The notes under the pieces were generated by a model that saw only the letters and a program-made list of their open reading frames with translations, was not told the origin of the DNA and ran no database searches. Shown here one piece after another: positions 26,288 to 35,466 of a stretch of DNA of 64,000 nt. The DNA is from Thermogutta terrifontis (GTDB lineage Bacteria > Planctomycetota > Planctomycetia > Pirellulales > Thermoguttaceae). How positions within the stretch are numbered: the first letter of the stretch is position 1; each line of letters starts with the position of its first letter. The position numbers and the translations under genes are program-made. The stretch is taken from contig NZ_CP018477.1 in assembly GCF_002277955.1 (NCBI RefSeq), positions 4,547,206-4,611,205 of the forward strand, written 5' to 3'.

Positions 26288-28996
26288 ATGATCCGATTGT
26301 GGAAAGTTGTCGCGTGCGGCATCGCGTTTTGGGCGAGCTTTTCAGCCTGGGCTCAGGACCATCACGTCATCTGGCTGGAAACGGAAAAGTTTGAAAACAG
26401 GGGCGGCTGGGTCAACGATGCCCAGTTTGTTGATCAGATGGGATCACCTTTTCTGCTGGCCATTGGTCTGGAAGGCCCCGTCCAGGATGCCTCGACTACA
26501 GTGAACGTTCCCAAGGCCGGGCGTTATCGGGTGTGGGTCCGCAATCGAGATTGGCTTCCCGAATACAGCCCGGGCAAATTTCAGGTTATCCTGGGCGACC
26601 GCGCAATCGAGCATGTGTTCGGCGCCAACAAGAAAGGGGAATGGATCTGGGAGGACGGGGGTATCGTGGAATTGCCGGCCGGTCCATTGACGGTGAAACT
26701 TCACGACCTGACCGGTCATTATTCTCGGTGCGATGCGATCGTTTTGAGTGATGACCCGGCATTTCGACCTTCCGACGATTTAGGCCCCCTGGCCCGCCAG
26801 CGTGAAATGTACGGCGGCGTCAGCCGGGAAATCAAAACCCTGGAACCCTACGATACAGTGGTTGTTGGCGGTGGATTGGCCGGGACTTTCGCGGCTGTGG
26901 CCTCTGCCCGAATGGGGTGCCGGACGGTGCTCATTCAGAATCGTCCGGTGCTGGGGGGAAACGGCAGTACGGAGATCCTTGTCAATCCGGAAGGAGATTC
27001 CACGCGCGAGCCGCTTGATCCCGGCGAAGGCGGCATCATCGAAGAGGTCCGCGGCGATGTGTTCGGTTATTCCGAGCGGCTCCTCAAGTTGGTGAAAAAC
27101 CAGCCCGGCCTGGATCTGTTCCTCAACACGCACGCCACTGGGGTGGAAATGGAATCGGCCAAACGCATCAAAGCCGTGATCGCGCTGGACGTCAACACTG
27201 GTGAGCGGTTGCGGTTCCCCGGGAAGATTTTTATCGACTGCACGGGTGACGGATCGATCGGCGTGTGGGCAGGGGCAGAGTACCGGCACGGCCGGGAACC
27301 CCGCTCCATGTACAACGAAAGCCGTGCCCCGGAGGTGGGTGATGTCAACAAAGGAACGATGGGCGGCACGCTGCGGTATGCCACCGAACAGATGGCCCAG
27401 CCTGTCCCGTTCAAAGCCCCCGACTGGGCCCATAAGTTCGAGAGTTGCTCCGATTTTAATCCCGGTCGCCATCCTCAGTTACGGTTCGGAGGCTGGCAAT
27501 GGGTGATCGAGTACGGGGGAGAGCTCGATACGTACAAGGACGCCGAAATCATCCGCGATGAGCTCCTGCGGATCATCTGGGGGATGTGGGATCACGCCAA
27601 AAACCACTGCCCCAAACTCAAAGAAGAGGCCGAGAATTATAAGCTCACCTGGGTGAGCTACGTGGTGGGCAAGCGCGAGTCGCGCCGCCTGATGGGAGAT
27701 TACATCATGACCGAGCACGACATCGCCAATCAAACCCTTTTCCCGGATCGTGTCTCCTACGGGGGATGGGGCATTGACATCCACCCGCCCAAAGGATTTT
27801 ACGATCCGGGGCCCCCCGCGGTGTTCTCGCACAAAGTGAAGTTCTCCGTGCCTTTTCGAAGTTTGTACTCCAAGGATATCGACAACCTCATGATGGCGGG
27901 GCGTTGCATTTCTGTAACGCACGTGGCTCTGGGAGCGACGCGGGTGATGATCACCTGTGGTTTGCAGGGGCAGGCGGTAGGTACGGCAGCCGGCTTCTGC
28001 AAAATGCATGACACAACGCCCCGCGGAGTTTATGAGCGGTATATCGCTGATCTCCAGCAGCAACTTCTCAAAGATGGCTGCTACATCATCGACCTGCCCA
28101 ATCAGGACCCGCGTGATCTGGCACGCTCGGCAAAGGTGGCAGCCTCCAGCACCGCGCCCAACGAGGTGTACAAGATCGCGACTCTCCTGCCCACCCACAA
28201 GTTGGATCATGATCGCGCGGTCATGTTTCACTGGAAAGGTGGGCGACTGGACAGTATTGCCCTCCATTTGACTTCCGAACTCTCCCAACCCACCGAAATC
28301 CCCGTCGAGTTGTGCGCTGCTGCCGACCTGGGAAACTTCGAGAACGGCCGCCCGGTTGGCAAATCCTCGGCGATTGTGCCGGGCGGTGCCAGCGGCTGGG
28401 TTGTTGTGAGTATTCAGCGAGAGTTGCCCGAGGGCTACTATTTCGTGTGGCTCCCCAAGACGGCGGGGATTTCCTGGACGCTTTTCTCGCAGCAGGTAGC
28501 AAACACCTCGCGGGCTTATCGCAGCCCCGGTGGAAAGTGGACCACCATGCCTCAGACATATGCATTCCGGCTCTCTCCTGGGGACGAGCCCGGAATCAAG
28601 CTGGCCACGGAAGTGGACCAAACGCAGCAACTCTTCGCTCCGGAAAATGTTATCGACGGTTTTGCCCGGGCGATACGTGGTATTCCTCACTCCTGGCGTC
28701 CGGATCCCCAGCAGCCGCTACCTCAATGGGTGGAGTTGCGATTTGACCGGCCGGTCAAGTTCAACACCGTCCACGTATCTTTCCAATCCAAATTGATGCG
28801 AGCGGACGACTTCGATATCCAGATCGGCCGGGATGACGGTTGGCTGACCGTCCTGGAAGTCCGGGACAACTTTGATCGTCGCCGCGTGTTGACGTTCCCC
28901 GCCGTGACATCGGACCGGTTGAGAATCGTGATTCGCCGTGCCCAGCCGGAAATGGGAATCTGTGAAATTCGTGTGTACGATGAGAACGACGGTTGA
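26288..28996 (+). CDS. Exported FAD-dependent oxidoreductase with ancillary domains
   Basis: A 902-residue protein starting MIRLWKVVACGIAFWASFSAWA, a Sec signal peptide. ATG 26288 lies 9 bases after AGGAG. Residues about 25-155 form a beta-rich N-terminal module. The FAD domain (FAD_oxidored type, Pfam PF12831) begins with TVVVGGGLAGTFAAVASARM (about residue 190) and includes FIDCTGDGSIG and NLMMAGRCISVTHVALGA. Residues about 780-902 resemble an F5/8-type C (discoidin) sugar-binding domain (WVELRFDRPVKFNTVHVSF, CEIRVYDENDG). The substrate is probably a glycan or sugar outside the cytoplasm. It heads a run with an isomerase and a second Gfo/Idh/MocA gene. Confidence 0.85.
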   Translation: MIRLWKVVACGIAFWASFSAWAQDHHVIWLETEKFENRGGWVNDAQFVDQMGSPFLLAIGLEGPVQDASTTVNVPKAGRYRVWVRNRDWLPEYSPGKFQVILGDRAIEHVFGANKKGEWIWEDGGIVELPAGPLTVKLHDLTGHYSRCDAIVLSDDPAFRPSDDLGPLARQREMYGGVSREIKTLEPYDTVVVGGGLAGTFAAVASARMGCRTVLIQNRPVLGGNGSTEILVNPEGDSTREPLDPGEGGIIEEVRGDVFGYSERLLKLVKNQPGLDLFLNTHATGVEMESAKRIKAVIALDVNTGERLRFPGKIFIDCTGDGSIGVWAGAEYRHGREPRSMYNESRAPEVGDVNKGTMGGTLRYATEQMAQPVPFKAPDWAHKFESCSDFNPGRHPQLRFGGWQWVIEYGGELDTYKDAEIIRDELLRIIWGMWDHAKNHCPKLKEEAENYKLTWVSYVVGKRESRRLMGDYIMTEHDIANQTLFPDRVSYGGWGIDIHPPKGFYDPGPPAVFSHKVKFSVPFRSLYSKDIDNLMMAGRCISVTHVALGATRVMITCGLQGQAVGTAAGFCKMHDTTPRGVYERYIADLQQQLLKDGCYIIDLPNQDPRDLARSAKVAASSTAPNEVYKIATLLPTHKLDHDRAVMFHWKGGRLDSIALHLTSELSQPTEIPVELCAAADLGNFENGRPVGKSSAIVPGGASGWVVVSIQRELPEGYYFVWLPKTAGISWTLFSQQVANTSRAYRSPGGKWTTMPQTYAFRLSPGDEPGIKLATEVDQTQQLFAPENVIDGFARAIRGIPHSWRPDPQQPLPQWVELRFDRPVKFNTVHVSFQSKLMRADDFDIQIGRDDGWLTVLEVRDNFDRRRVLTFPAVTSDRLRIVIRRAQPEMGICEIRVYDENDG

Positions 28997-29056
28997 ACAC
29001 CGTTTCCCTATTGGCCAGACCGTTTTGATTTGTGATCTGTCGTAAGGAGGAAACTC

Positions 29057-30010
29057 ATGCGCTCCCAATTTTCGCGTCGCGATTTTCTGGCCTGCACATC
29101 TGCCGCCGCCGGAGTTTTGGCATTTGGTCGAATCACTCTGGCAGAAGGCTTTCGCACGACCATCCACAAGGCGATGATCGGCAAGCCCACGGAGCAGTGG
29201 CTCAAGGAACTGAAAGCGGCTGGCTTTCACGGTGTGGAATCAGATGACCGGCACGCGGATCCCAAAGATGCGCAGGCCGCCCGAAAATTGGCGGAGAGCC
29301 TCGACATGCGGGTGCACTCCGTGCTTTATGGCTGGGCCAACTTCAATACCGATAGCGTCAATCGGGACATCGACAGCGTAGCCCAGTCGCTTCGCACGGC
29401 CGCTGCCTACGGGGCGGATGCCCTTCTGCTTGTTCCCTGCCGCATCGGTGGGATGAAGATGCCCGAACCCTGGGAGTTTGATATCGAATTCGACGAGAAG
29501 ACCGGACACGTGCTCCGCGTCGTCAGGGGCGACAACACCCCGTATAAGGAGTACATCGAAGCGCACAATCATGCCATCGATACATCCCGGGAAGCAGTCA
29601 AGAAGCTCATCCCGGTGGCGGAAAAAACGGGTGTGATCATCGCCCTGGAAAACGTGTGGAACAATCTCTGGGTAAAACCCGCTATTTTTGCTCATTTTGT
29701 AAAATCCTTCGACCATCCGATGGTCAGGGCCTATTTCGATATTGGCAATCATGTGAAATATGCCCCACCCGTGGAGTGGATTCGGGCACTGGGGTCGATG
29801 ATCGTCAAGTTGCACGTGAAGGACTTTCTGCTCAATCCCGACGGGAAAGGTGGCAAGTTCGTTCACCCGCGAGACGGCAGTGTGGACTGGCCAGCGGTGC
29901 GGCAAGAACTGGACAAGATCGGTTATAACGGCTGGATGACCATCGAAGACGGTGGTCTGCCGCTGGAAGAATTCAGCCGCCGCCTGGACCTTATTATTGC
30001 CGGCAAGTGA
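29057..30010 (+). CDS. Tat-exported sugar phosphate isomerase/epimerase-like TIM barrel
   Basis: A 317-residue protein beginning MRSQFSRRDFLACTSAAAG, a textbook Tat signal (SRRDFL). The rest is an AP_endonuc_2-type TIM barrel. Metal-binding positions are suggested by IIALENVWN (Glu, about residue 199), ARAYFDIGNHVKY-like 'FDIGNH' (Asp/His, about 230), KLHVKD (His) and WMTIEDGG (Glu). Such enzymes isomerise or epimerise keto-sugars. The gene begins 60 bases after the FAD oxidoreductase gene, preceded by AAGGAGG, and is followed by a Gfo/Idh/MocA gene. Confidence 0.85.
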   Translation: MRSQFSRRDFLACTSAAAGVLAFGRITLAEGFRTTIHKAMIGKPTEQWLKELKAAGFHGVESDDRHADPKDAQAARKLAESLDMRVHSVLYGWANFNTDSVNRDIDSVAQSLRTAAAYGADALLLVPCRIGGMKMPEPWEFDIEFDEKTGHVLRVVRGDNTPYKEYIEAHNHAIDTSREAVKKLIPVAEKTGVIIALENVWNNLWVKPAIFAHFVKSFDHPMVRAYFDIGNHVKYAPPVEWIRALGSMIVKLHVKDFLLNPDGKGGKFVHPRDGSVDWPAVRQELDKIGYNGWMTIEDGGLPLEEFSRRLDLIIAGK

Positions 30011-30065
30011 CGGCCCTGCTTAAACGCCCCACCTTGTGCGACCTGCCGAAAAGAGGAGACGTGTT

Positions 30066-31097
30066 ATGTTCCGCTTACCATCTGTGGTCCTCGTGTGCGT
30101 TGCCGCGTGGCTGCTTGTAAGCTTTCCCGCGAATGTGGTGAAGGGTGAAGAAGTTTCCCCCCAGGTGAAAAAGCTCGGACTCATTGGACTGGACACCTCC
30201 CACGCCATCGCCTTCACCGATATTATCAATGATCCAAAGGCGGAGGGAGTTCTGGCAGAATTCGAAGTGGTGGCCGGATATCCCAACGGCATGCCGGACA
30301 ATCCCTCCAGTTGGGACCGCGTGGCCGGTTACACGGAAAAACTCCGCGAAAAGGGACTGCAAATTTTCGATTCAATCGAGGCGATGCTGCCCCATGTCGA
30401 CGCCGTTCTCATCGAAAGTGTGGACGGTCGGCCGCATCTGGAACAGGCTCGTAAGGTGATCGCGGCGCGTAAACCCATGTTCATCGATAAGCCCATGGCG
30501 GCGTCTTTGCGGGACGTGCTGCTCATTTTCCGCCTGGCAGAAGAGGCCAACGTGCCTGTGTTCTCGAGTTCCTCGTTGCGATTCAGTGCGGGCTTTCAGG
30601 CTGTCCGCAAGGGGGAAGCCGGTTTCGGACAGATCAAGCGATGTGTGGCCTGGAGTCCCATGACCATTGAACCGCACCACCCCGACCTTTTCTGGTACGG
30701 CATTCATGGGGTGGAAACACTCTACACGATCATGGGCACCGGGTGCCAGACGATTGTTCGCGAAAGCCAGAATCGGGTGGTGGGAACCTGGAAAGACGGC
30801 CGAATCGGCATTTTTGAAGAGCGAAAAGGATACGGGGCGGAGGTGGAAGGTACGGAAAAAAGTGGCTCGGCCGGAACCTACGACGGCTACAAACCGCTCG
30901 TCATCGAGATTTGTAACTTCTTTAAGACCGGTGTTTCCCCAGTCCCCAAAGAGGAAACGATTGAGCTGTTCGCTTTCATGGAGGCGGCCGACGTAAGCAA
31001 ACAGCTCGGCGGAAAGCCGGTCACCATCGCCGATGTGCTCGCCAAAGCCCAGGCGGAGGCAGAGAAAAAATACCAGGAACTCAAGTCCGCCCCATAA
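30066..31097 (+). CDS. Exported Gfo/Idh/MocA-family oxidoreductase
   Basis: A 343-residue protein starting at ATG 30066 (MFRLPSVVLVCVAAWLLVSF), 8 bases after AGGAG. The signal peptide ends near ANVVKGEE. The Rossmann start is degenerate (LGLIGLDTSHAIAF instead of GxGxxG), which may weaken or change NAD(P) binding. The catalytic-type Lys is in MFIDKPMAAS (about residue 143) and a family His is in YGIHGVETLYTIMG. It ends the run with the FAD oxidoreductase and isomerase and probably handles the same sugar. Confidence 0.82.
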   Translation: MFRLPSVVLVCVAAWLLVSFPANVVKGEEVSPQVKKLGLIGLDTSHAIAFTDIINDPKAEGVLAEFEVVAGYPNGMPDNPSSWDRVAGYTEKLREKGLQIFDSIEAMLPHVDAVLIESVDGRPHLEQARKVIAARKPMFIDKPMAASLRDVLLIFRLAEEANVPVFSSSSLRFSAGFQAVRKGEAGFGQIKRCVAWSPMTIEPHHPDLFWYGIHGVETLYTIMGTGCQTIVRESQNRVVGTWKDGRIGIFEERKGYGAEVEGTEKSGSAGTYDGYKPLVIEICNFFKTGVSPVPKEETIELFAFMEAADVSKQLGGKPVTIADVLAKAQAEAEKKYQELKSAP

Positions 31098-32072
31098 AGC
31101 GACACCCGATAAGTTTCTTCGCTGAACGAACCATCCTCCTGAGGTTGTGCACTCCACGGCTGTCCGCAGCCATGGGCCCCGCTCCTGCCGGGCAGAAGGG
31201 GACCCAGGTGTGGACCGAAGGGGTGACCGTCTTCAAATCGGGTGCTCTCCCCCTCCGAGGCGGAAGCGATCACGTTCACGCGGTAGCCGCGTCAAAACCG
31301 GGTAGCCCCGACTTCTCTCTGATAATTCCTCCGCGGCTGGCATCACGGGCAGCTTGTGCGGTCTGCACGCCACACCCAGGTGGGTGAAACGCCTGGCGGT
31401 GCCTCCTCGTAGCGGCGGCCGTTCCCTGCAAACACGGTCACCGTGTGGAGGAGAATCTCCCATTTCCACAAAGCAGATTGACTCCGCACAACCGGAACCA
31501 CCGCACCATTCGCGATGGCCGCTACTTTCAGCAAATTCGATACAACACGACAAACTCGTTAAAGAGTTTCTCATCGGGAATTCGAAACTATCAATCGGAG
31601 GGCCGTTTTCTCCTGACAGTGAGAATAACCGGCCACCAAGGCGTCCCAGGGGAGAGGGTCGATCACGTCCGGCGCGCGGAATGAGCGGGCAAAGGACGGT
31701 CACTGCCTGACGGATTTGCGGACCGTGTTGCTCAGGGCGGGAGGACAGGGAACCAATTGTTTTGCAAATCGTCCGGATGGAATCGTCCTTCCCCATTTTA
31801 CGAATTTTCACTGTTTTCCACCGGCCCGATTTGCCGAAGTGATTAATGAGGCGCGGGTCAGAAGGAGCTGAACCACGGCCGAGACAGTTTTGGAGCGTTT
31901 CGTTCCCGGCGTTCCGACCCAGCGGTTTGCGGGCTGACCTGTCAGGAGGAGTCCCGCGCGAAGGAGTGTGCGGAAAGGCGGCTCGCAAACTCGGGAACGC
32001 AATGTGGGAAGTCGGTAAGAAAGCCGACTGGGATGGACTACCTTGAGCGAGTGACAGTTTGGAGAGCCTGCG
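31098..32072. other. Long intergenic region, no supported gene
   Basis: 975 bases without a convincing coding region. The longest open frame (31233-32234, minus strand) has arginine-rich, low-quality sequence and covers the start of the regulator at 32073. No RNA gene or known repeat was recognised. The length is unusual beside the tight packing elsewhere. Confidence 0.5.
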
Positions 32073-32645
32073 ATGAAGGTCTTCACTACAGGTCAAGTTG
32101 CCAAGATCTGTAAAGTGGCCCCGCGCACCGTCAGCAAGTGGTTCGATTCGGGCCGTCTCAAAGGTTACCGCATCCCCGGTTCGCAGGATCGGCGCATTCC
32201 TCGGGAATCGCTGATCAAATTCCTCAAGGAACACGGGATGCCACTCGGTGAGCTTGAGGACGAGACCACCGCCAAGGTGTTGATCGTCGCTCAGGATCAG
32301 GTGCTCATCGAGAACCTGAAGAAAGAGCTTCCGCCGGAACGCTCTTTCAAAGTGGCGGTCGCATCGAGCGGCTTTGATGCGGGAATTCAGGCCGAGAGTT
32401 TCCGCCCCGATTGCATCGTGGTGGATTTCTCCATCGGCCGCACGGAGGCCCTACAGATCTGCCAGCATGTCCGTCGCAATTCTGAATTCAGCGACGTCAT
32501 CCTCATTGCCTTGTTGCCGGACGACGGAAGCGCCATGAGCTTCGACCGATCGTCCATCAACGAGACGTTTAAGAAACCGTTCGATGCCCATCTGCTGGCC
32601 GAACGGATTCGCACCCTTGTGGGCGCGAAGAAGGAGCTGGTCTGA
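32073..32645 (+). CDS. HTH plus receiver-domain regulator
   Basis: A 190-residue protein. Residues 1-55 form a MerR/excisionase-type helix-turn-helix (FTTGQVAKICKVAPRTVSKW, GYRIPGSQDRRIPRESLI). Residues about 68-188 form a response-regulator receiver domain (KVLIVAQDQVLIENL, IVVDFSIGRTEAL, FKKPFDAHLLAERI). The phospho-acceptor Asp (about 116) and the conserved Lys (about 166) are kept. The N-terminal acidic pair that holds Mg is reduced to one Asp in 'VAQDQ', so phosphorylation may be weak or absent. The DNA-binding domain first, receiver second order is the reverse of normal response regulators. No histidine kinase is adjacent. Confidence 0.82.
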   Translation: MKVFTTGQVAKICKVAPRTVSKWFDSGRLKGYRIPGSQDRRIPRESLIKFLKEHGMPLGELEDETTAKVLIVAQDQVLIENLKKELPPERSFKVAVASSGFDAGIQAESFRPDCIVVDFSIGRTEALQICQHVRRNSEFSDVILIALLPDDGSAMSFDRSSINETFKKPFDAHLLAERIRTLVGAKKELV

Positions 32646-32727
32646 CGACCAAGCTCTCCGTTTGATTCCCGATCGCCGGTTTCCCGTTCAACCCGTTACG
32701 GCAAGCCCCCCGTAACGGTTCACATTC

Positions 32728-32758
32728 CCGCAGCTGACCGCTGCGGTTTTTTCTTTTT
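32728..32758 (+). terminator. Rho-independent terminator
   Basis: CCGCAG and CTGCGG pair around CTGACCG and are followed at once by TTTTTTCTTTTT. It ends the HTH-receiver gene and also sits just before the 3' end of the convergent topA gene. Confidence 0.8.
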
Positions 32759-32787
32759 ATTGGCCCAGCCGCACCGCATCGCAGGAC

Positions 32788-35466
32788 TCAGCCCGCCTTT
32801 TTCGTTCTTCGCCGAACGACTTTCTTTTTTCCGGAAACGGCTTCCCTTTGGGCCTTTTCGGCCAGCCACTGGAGTGCCTCTTCCAGAGTGACATCATCCG
32901 GTGACACGTCCTTGGGAAGAGTGGCGTTTGTTTGGCCGTCCGTCACGTAGGGACCGTAGCGGCCGCTCATCACCCGCACCGGTTGCCCTGTCACAGGCGA
33001 CGTTCCAAGTTCGCGGAGCTGGGCGATCCGCCGGCGCCGGGATTTGGGCTCTGCGAGTAATTGAAGAGCCTCTTCCAGCGTGATTTCGGTGGGAGATTTG
33101 CCATCGGGAAGGGATCGGGTGGCCTCACCGCATTTGATATACGGCCCATAGATTCCCAGGTGCACTTCAACCGGTTCTCCTGTCTCGGGATGAGAGCCGA
33201 GGTTCCTCGGGAAGCGGAACAGTTCCAGAGCTTTTTCCGGCGTGAGACTTTCGGGACGGACGCCCGGCGGTAGAGAGACCCGCTCGGTGGCCTCGCCGTT
33301 TTCCCCATTTCCCCGCTGGAGATAAGTCCCGAACCGCCCGGTGCGAAGGTAGATGGGCTTGCCCGTCTCAGGGCAAACTCCAATCGGCTCTCCCTCCTTT
33401 TCAGCCTTTTCGAAGAATGTTTTGGCGACATCCGGGGTTAACTCATCAGGGGCGATATTCTCCGGAAGCCGGACTCGCTTGTCGCCCCATTCGAGCATGG
33501 GACCATATCGTCCGATTCGCACGTAGATTTCGGGCTGGTCCTCACCCACGTCCGACGGCCGCCCGATCCGTATCCGGTTGATCTCCCTCGCGTCGATTTC
33601 GGCAATCTTGGCCTCCAGCAGCCGCTTAAGGCCGGGATGCCCATCCCCGTAATAAAACCGCTTCAAGTAATCCACCCAGTGGAGTTCCCCCCGGCTGATG
33701 GCGTCCAGCTCATCCTCCATCTGGGCGGTGAATGAGTAATCCACCAGCTCGGGAAAATGCTGCTCGAGAAGCTGACAGACCGCGAAGGCCACCCAGGTGG
33801 GAACCAGCGCGTTGTTTTTCTTGATGACGTATTTTCGCTCGAGAATCGTATCGATGATGGTGGCATATGTGCTGGGCCGACCGATACCCAATTCCTCCAG
33901 CGCGCGGGTTAACGTTGCTTCGGTGTACCGCGCCGGAGGCTGGGTCACATGGCTTTTCGGCTCCACCGTCTCCAGGAGAACGGCATCCCCCACCCGAAGC
34001 GGTGGCAATAACGTCTCACGGTCGGCAAGTTCAGCGTCCGGATCGTCCGCCCCCTCGACGTAGGCACGCAGGAATCCGGGAAAGTCGATGGTTCGGCCGG
34101 TCGCCTGGAAGACCGCCCCCTCTGCTTCGACCCGCACGGTCATGCGACGCCCTCGAGCATCAGCCATCTGACAGGCCACCGTGCGCTTCCAAATGAGGTC
34201 ATACAGCCGCAGTTCGTCCCGAGAAAGGACGTCCTTGAGCGACTCCGGCGAAGCAAAGGGATGTCCCGCGGGCCGAATCGCCTCATGGGCTTCCTGCGCG
34301 TTTTTGACGGTTGTCTGATAGACTCTGGGCCGTTCGGGCAAATACTCCGGTCCATATTGCGACTCGATCAATTGTCTGGCCGACTCGACGGCTTCATCGG
34401 CCAGGTGGGTGGAGTCCGTTCTCATGTAGGTGATGTACCCATTTTCGTAGAGCCGCTGGGCCAGTTGCATCGTGTAACGGGCGGTGAAGCCAAATTTGCG
34501 GTTGGCCTCTTGCTGGAGGGTACTGGTGGTGAAGGGAGGCGACGGCCGTGAGGTGTAGGGCTTTTCCTCCGCGAGAATCACCCGGGCCGATTTACCCTGC
34601 AGCCGTGCCGCCAGTTCCTCCGCTGCTGCCTGGTCCAGCAGGAGCAACTCCGGATTCTTCAACTGGCCGGTTTGAGGGTCGAAATCCTTACCCGAGGGAA
34701 TCCCCCGCCCATTCACGCTCACCAGTTGGGCCGAGAAGTGAGCCCCCTGCGGAGAAAGGCAATCCGCTGCCAGGTCCCAGTAGGTTGCGCTGCGGAAGGC
34801 CATGCGCTGGCGTTCCCGATCCACGATGAGTCGCACGGCCACGCTCTGTACCCGGCCTGCGGAAAGACCCGGCCGAATCTTCTTCCAGAGGAGCGGGGAC
34901 ACGTCGTATCCAAACAGGCGATCCAGGATCCGCCGGGCTTCCTGCGCCCGCACCAGATTCTCATCGATTTGACGAGGCGACCGCAGGGCCTGAAGAATCG
35001 CCTCCCGCGTGATCTCATGGAATACCAGCCGCTGGACGGGCACCTGAGGCTGGAGGACTTCGCACAAATGCCAGCTGATAGCCTCGCCCTCCCGGTCTTC
35101 GTCAGTTGCCAGAAGCAATTCCTCCGCCGACTGAAGAGCCTTTTTAAGTTTCTGGACCTGCTTGACCTTATCCTTGGGGACTATGTAGATGGGCTGAAAG
35201 CCGTTTTCCACATCCACCCCGAGATACGCCCAGGGCTTGGAACGGTACTCAGGCGGGCACTCGGTGGCACGCTCCGGCAAATCCCGAATGTGGCCCAGGC
35301 TGGCCTCAATGGCGTACGGCGAGCCCAGAAAGCGGCTGATCGTGCGGGCCTTGGTGGGCGATTCCACAATGACCAGTTTGATCTTTTCGCCCTTGCCGCG
35401 AGCCGCTCGCGTCTGCGGGGAATCGCTCTTTTCTGCTCGACTTGCCTTCTTCTTCGCCATGGGCAA
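32788..35466 (-). CDS. topA: DNA topoisomerase I
   Basis: An 892-residue type IA topoisomerase that relaxes negatively supercoiled DNA. The TOPRIM domain begins LVIVESPTKARTISRFL (about residues 31-47) and contains LLATDEDREGEAISW with the DxD metal site. The active-site Tyr is in GYITYMRTDSTHL (about 346). The C-terminal 300 residues carry about four topoisomerase C-terminal repeats ('VRIGRYGPMLEWGDKRV', 'LGIYGPYIKCGE', 'VMSGRYGPYVTDGQ') and a basic tail (KKKVVRRRTKKAG). No four-Cys zinc fingers are present, unlike E. coli TopA. A second Met, two codons in, could be the true start. Confidence 0.93.
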   Translation of the reverse strand: MPMAKKKASRAEKSDSPQTRAARGKGEKIKLVIVESPTKARTISRFLGSPYAIEASLGHIRDLPERATECPPEYRSKPWAYLGVDVENGFQPIYIVPKDKVKQVQKLKKALQSAEELLLATDEDREGEAISWHLCEVLQPQVPVQRLVFHEITREAILQALRSPRQIDENLVRAQEARRILDRLFGYDVSPLLWKKIRPGLSAGRVQSVAVRLIVDRERQRMAFRSATYWDLAADCLSPQGAHFSAQLVSVNGRGIPSGKDFDPQTGQLKNPELLLLDQAAAEELAARLQGKSARVILAEEKPYTSRPSPPFTTSTLQQEANRKFGFTARYTMQLAQRLYENGYITYMRTDSTHLADEAVESARQLIESQYGPEYLPERPRVYQTTVKNAQEAHEAIRPAGHPFASPESLKDVLSRDELRLYDLIWKRTVACQMADARGRRMTVRVEAEGAVFQATGRTIDFPGFLRAYVEGADDPDAELADRETLLPPLRVGDAVLLETVEPKSHVTQPPARYTEATLTRALEELGIGRPSTYATIIDTILERKYVIKKNNALVPTWVAFAVCQLLEQHFPELVDYSFTAQMEDELDAISRGELHWVDYLKRFYYGDGHPGLKRLLEAKIAEIDAREINRIRIGRPSDVGEDQPEIYVRIGRYGPMLEWGDKRVRLPENIAPDELTPDVAKTFFEKAEKEGEPIGVCPETGKPIYLRTGRFGTYLQRGNGENGEATERVSLPPGVRPESLTPEKALELFRFPRNLGSHPETGEPVEVHLGIYGPYIKCGEATRSLPDGKSPTEITLEEALQLLAEPKSRRRRIAQLRELGTSPVTGQPVRVMSGRYGPYVTDGQTNATLPKDVSPDDVTLEEALQWLAEKAQREAVSGKKKVVRRRTKKAG

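Noticed and set aside
31201-31260. On the minus strand, a stretch resembling a serine tRNA anticodon arm (CCCGATTTGAAGACGG)
   Set aside because: There is no D arm, no acceptor stem and no T arm at the right spacing, so it is not a tRNA.
31233-32234. 333-codon open frame on the minus strand
   Set aside because: Its sequence is rich in Arg, Pro and Ser with no domain, and it covers the start of the well-supported HTH-receiver gene.
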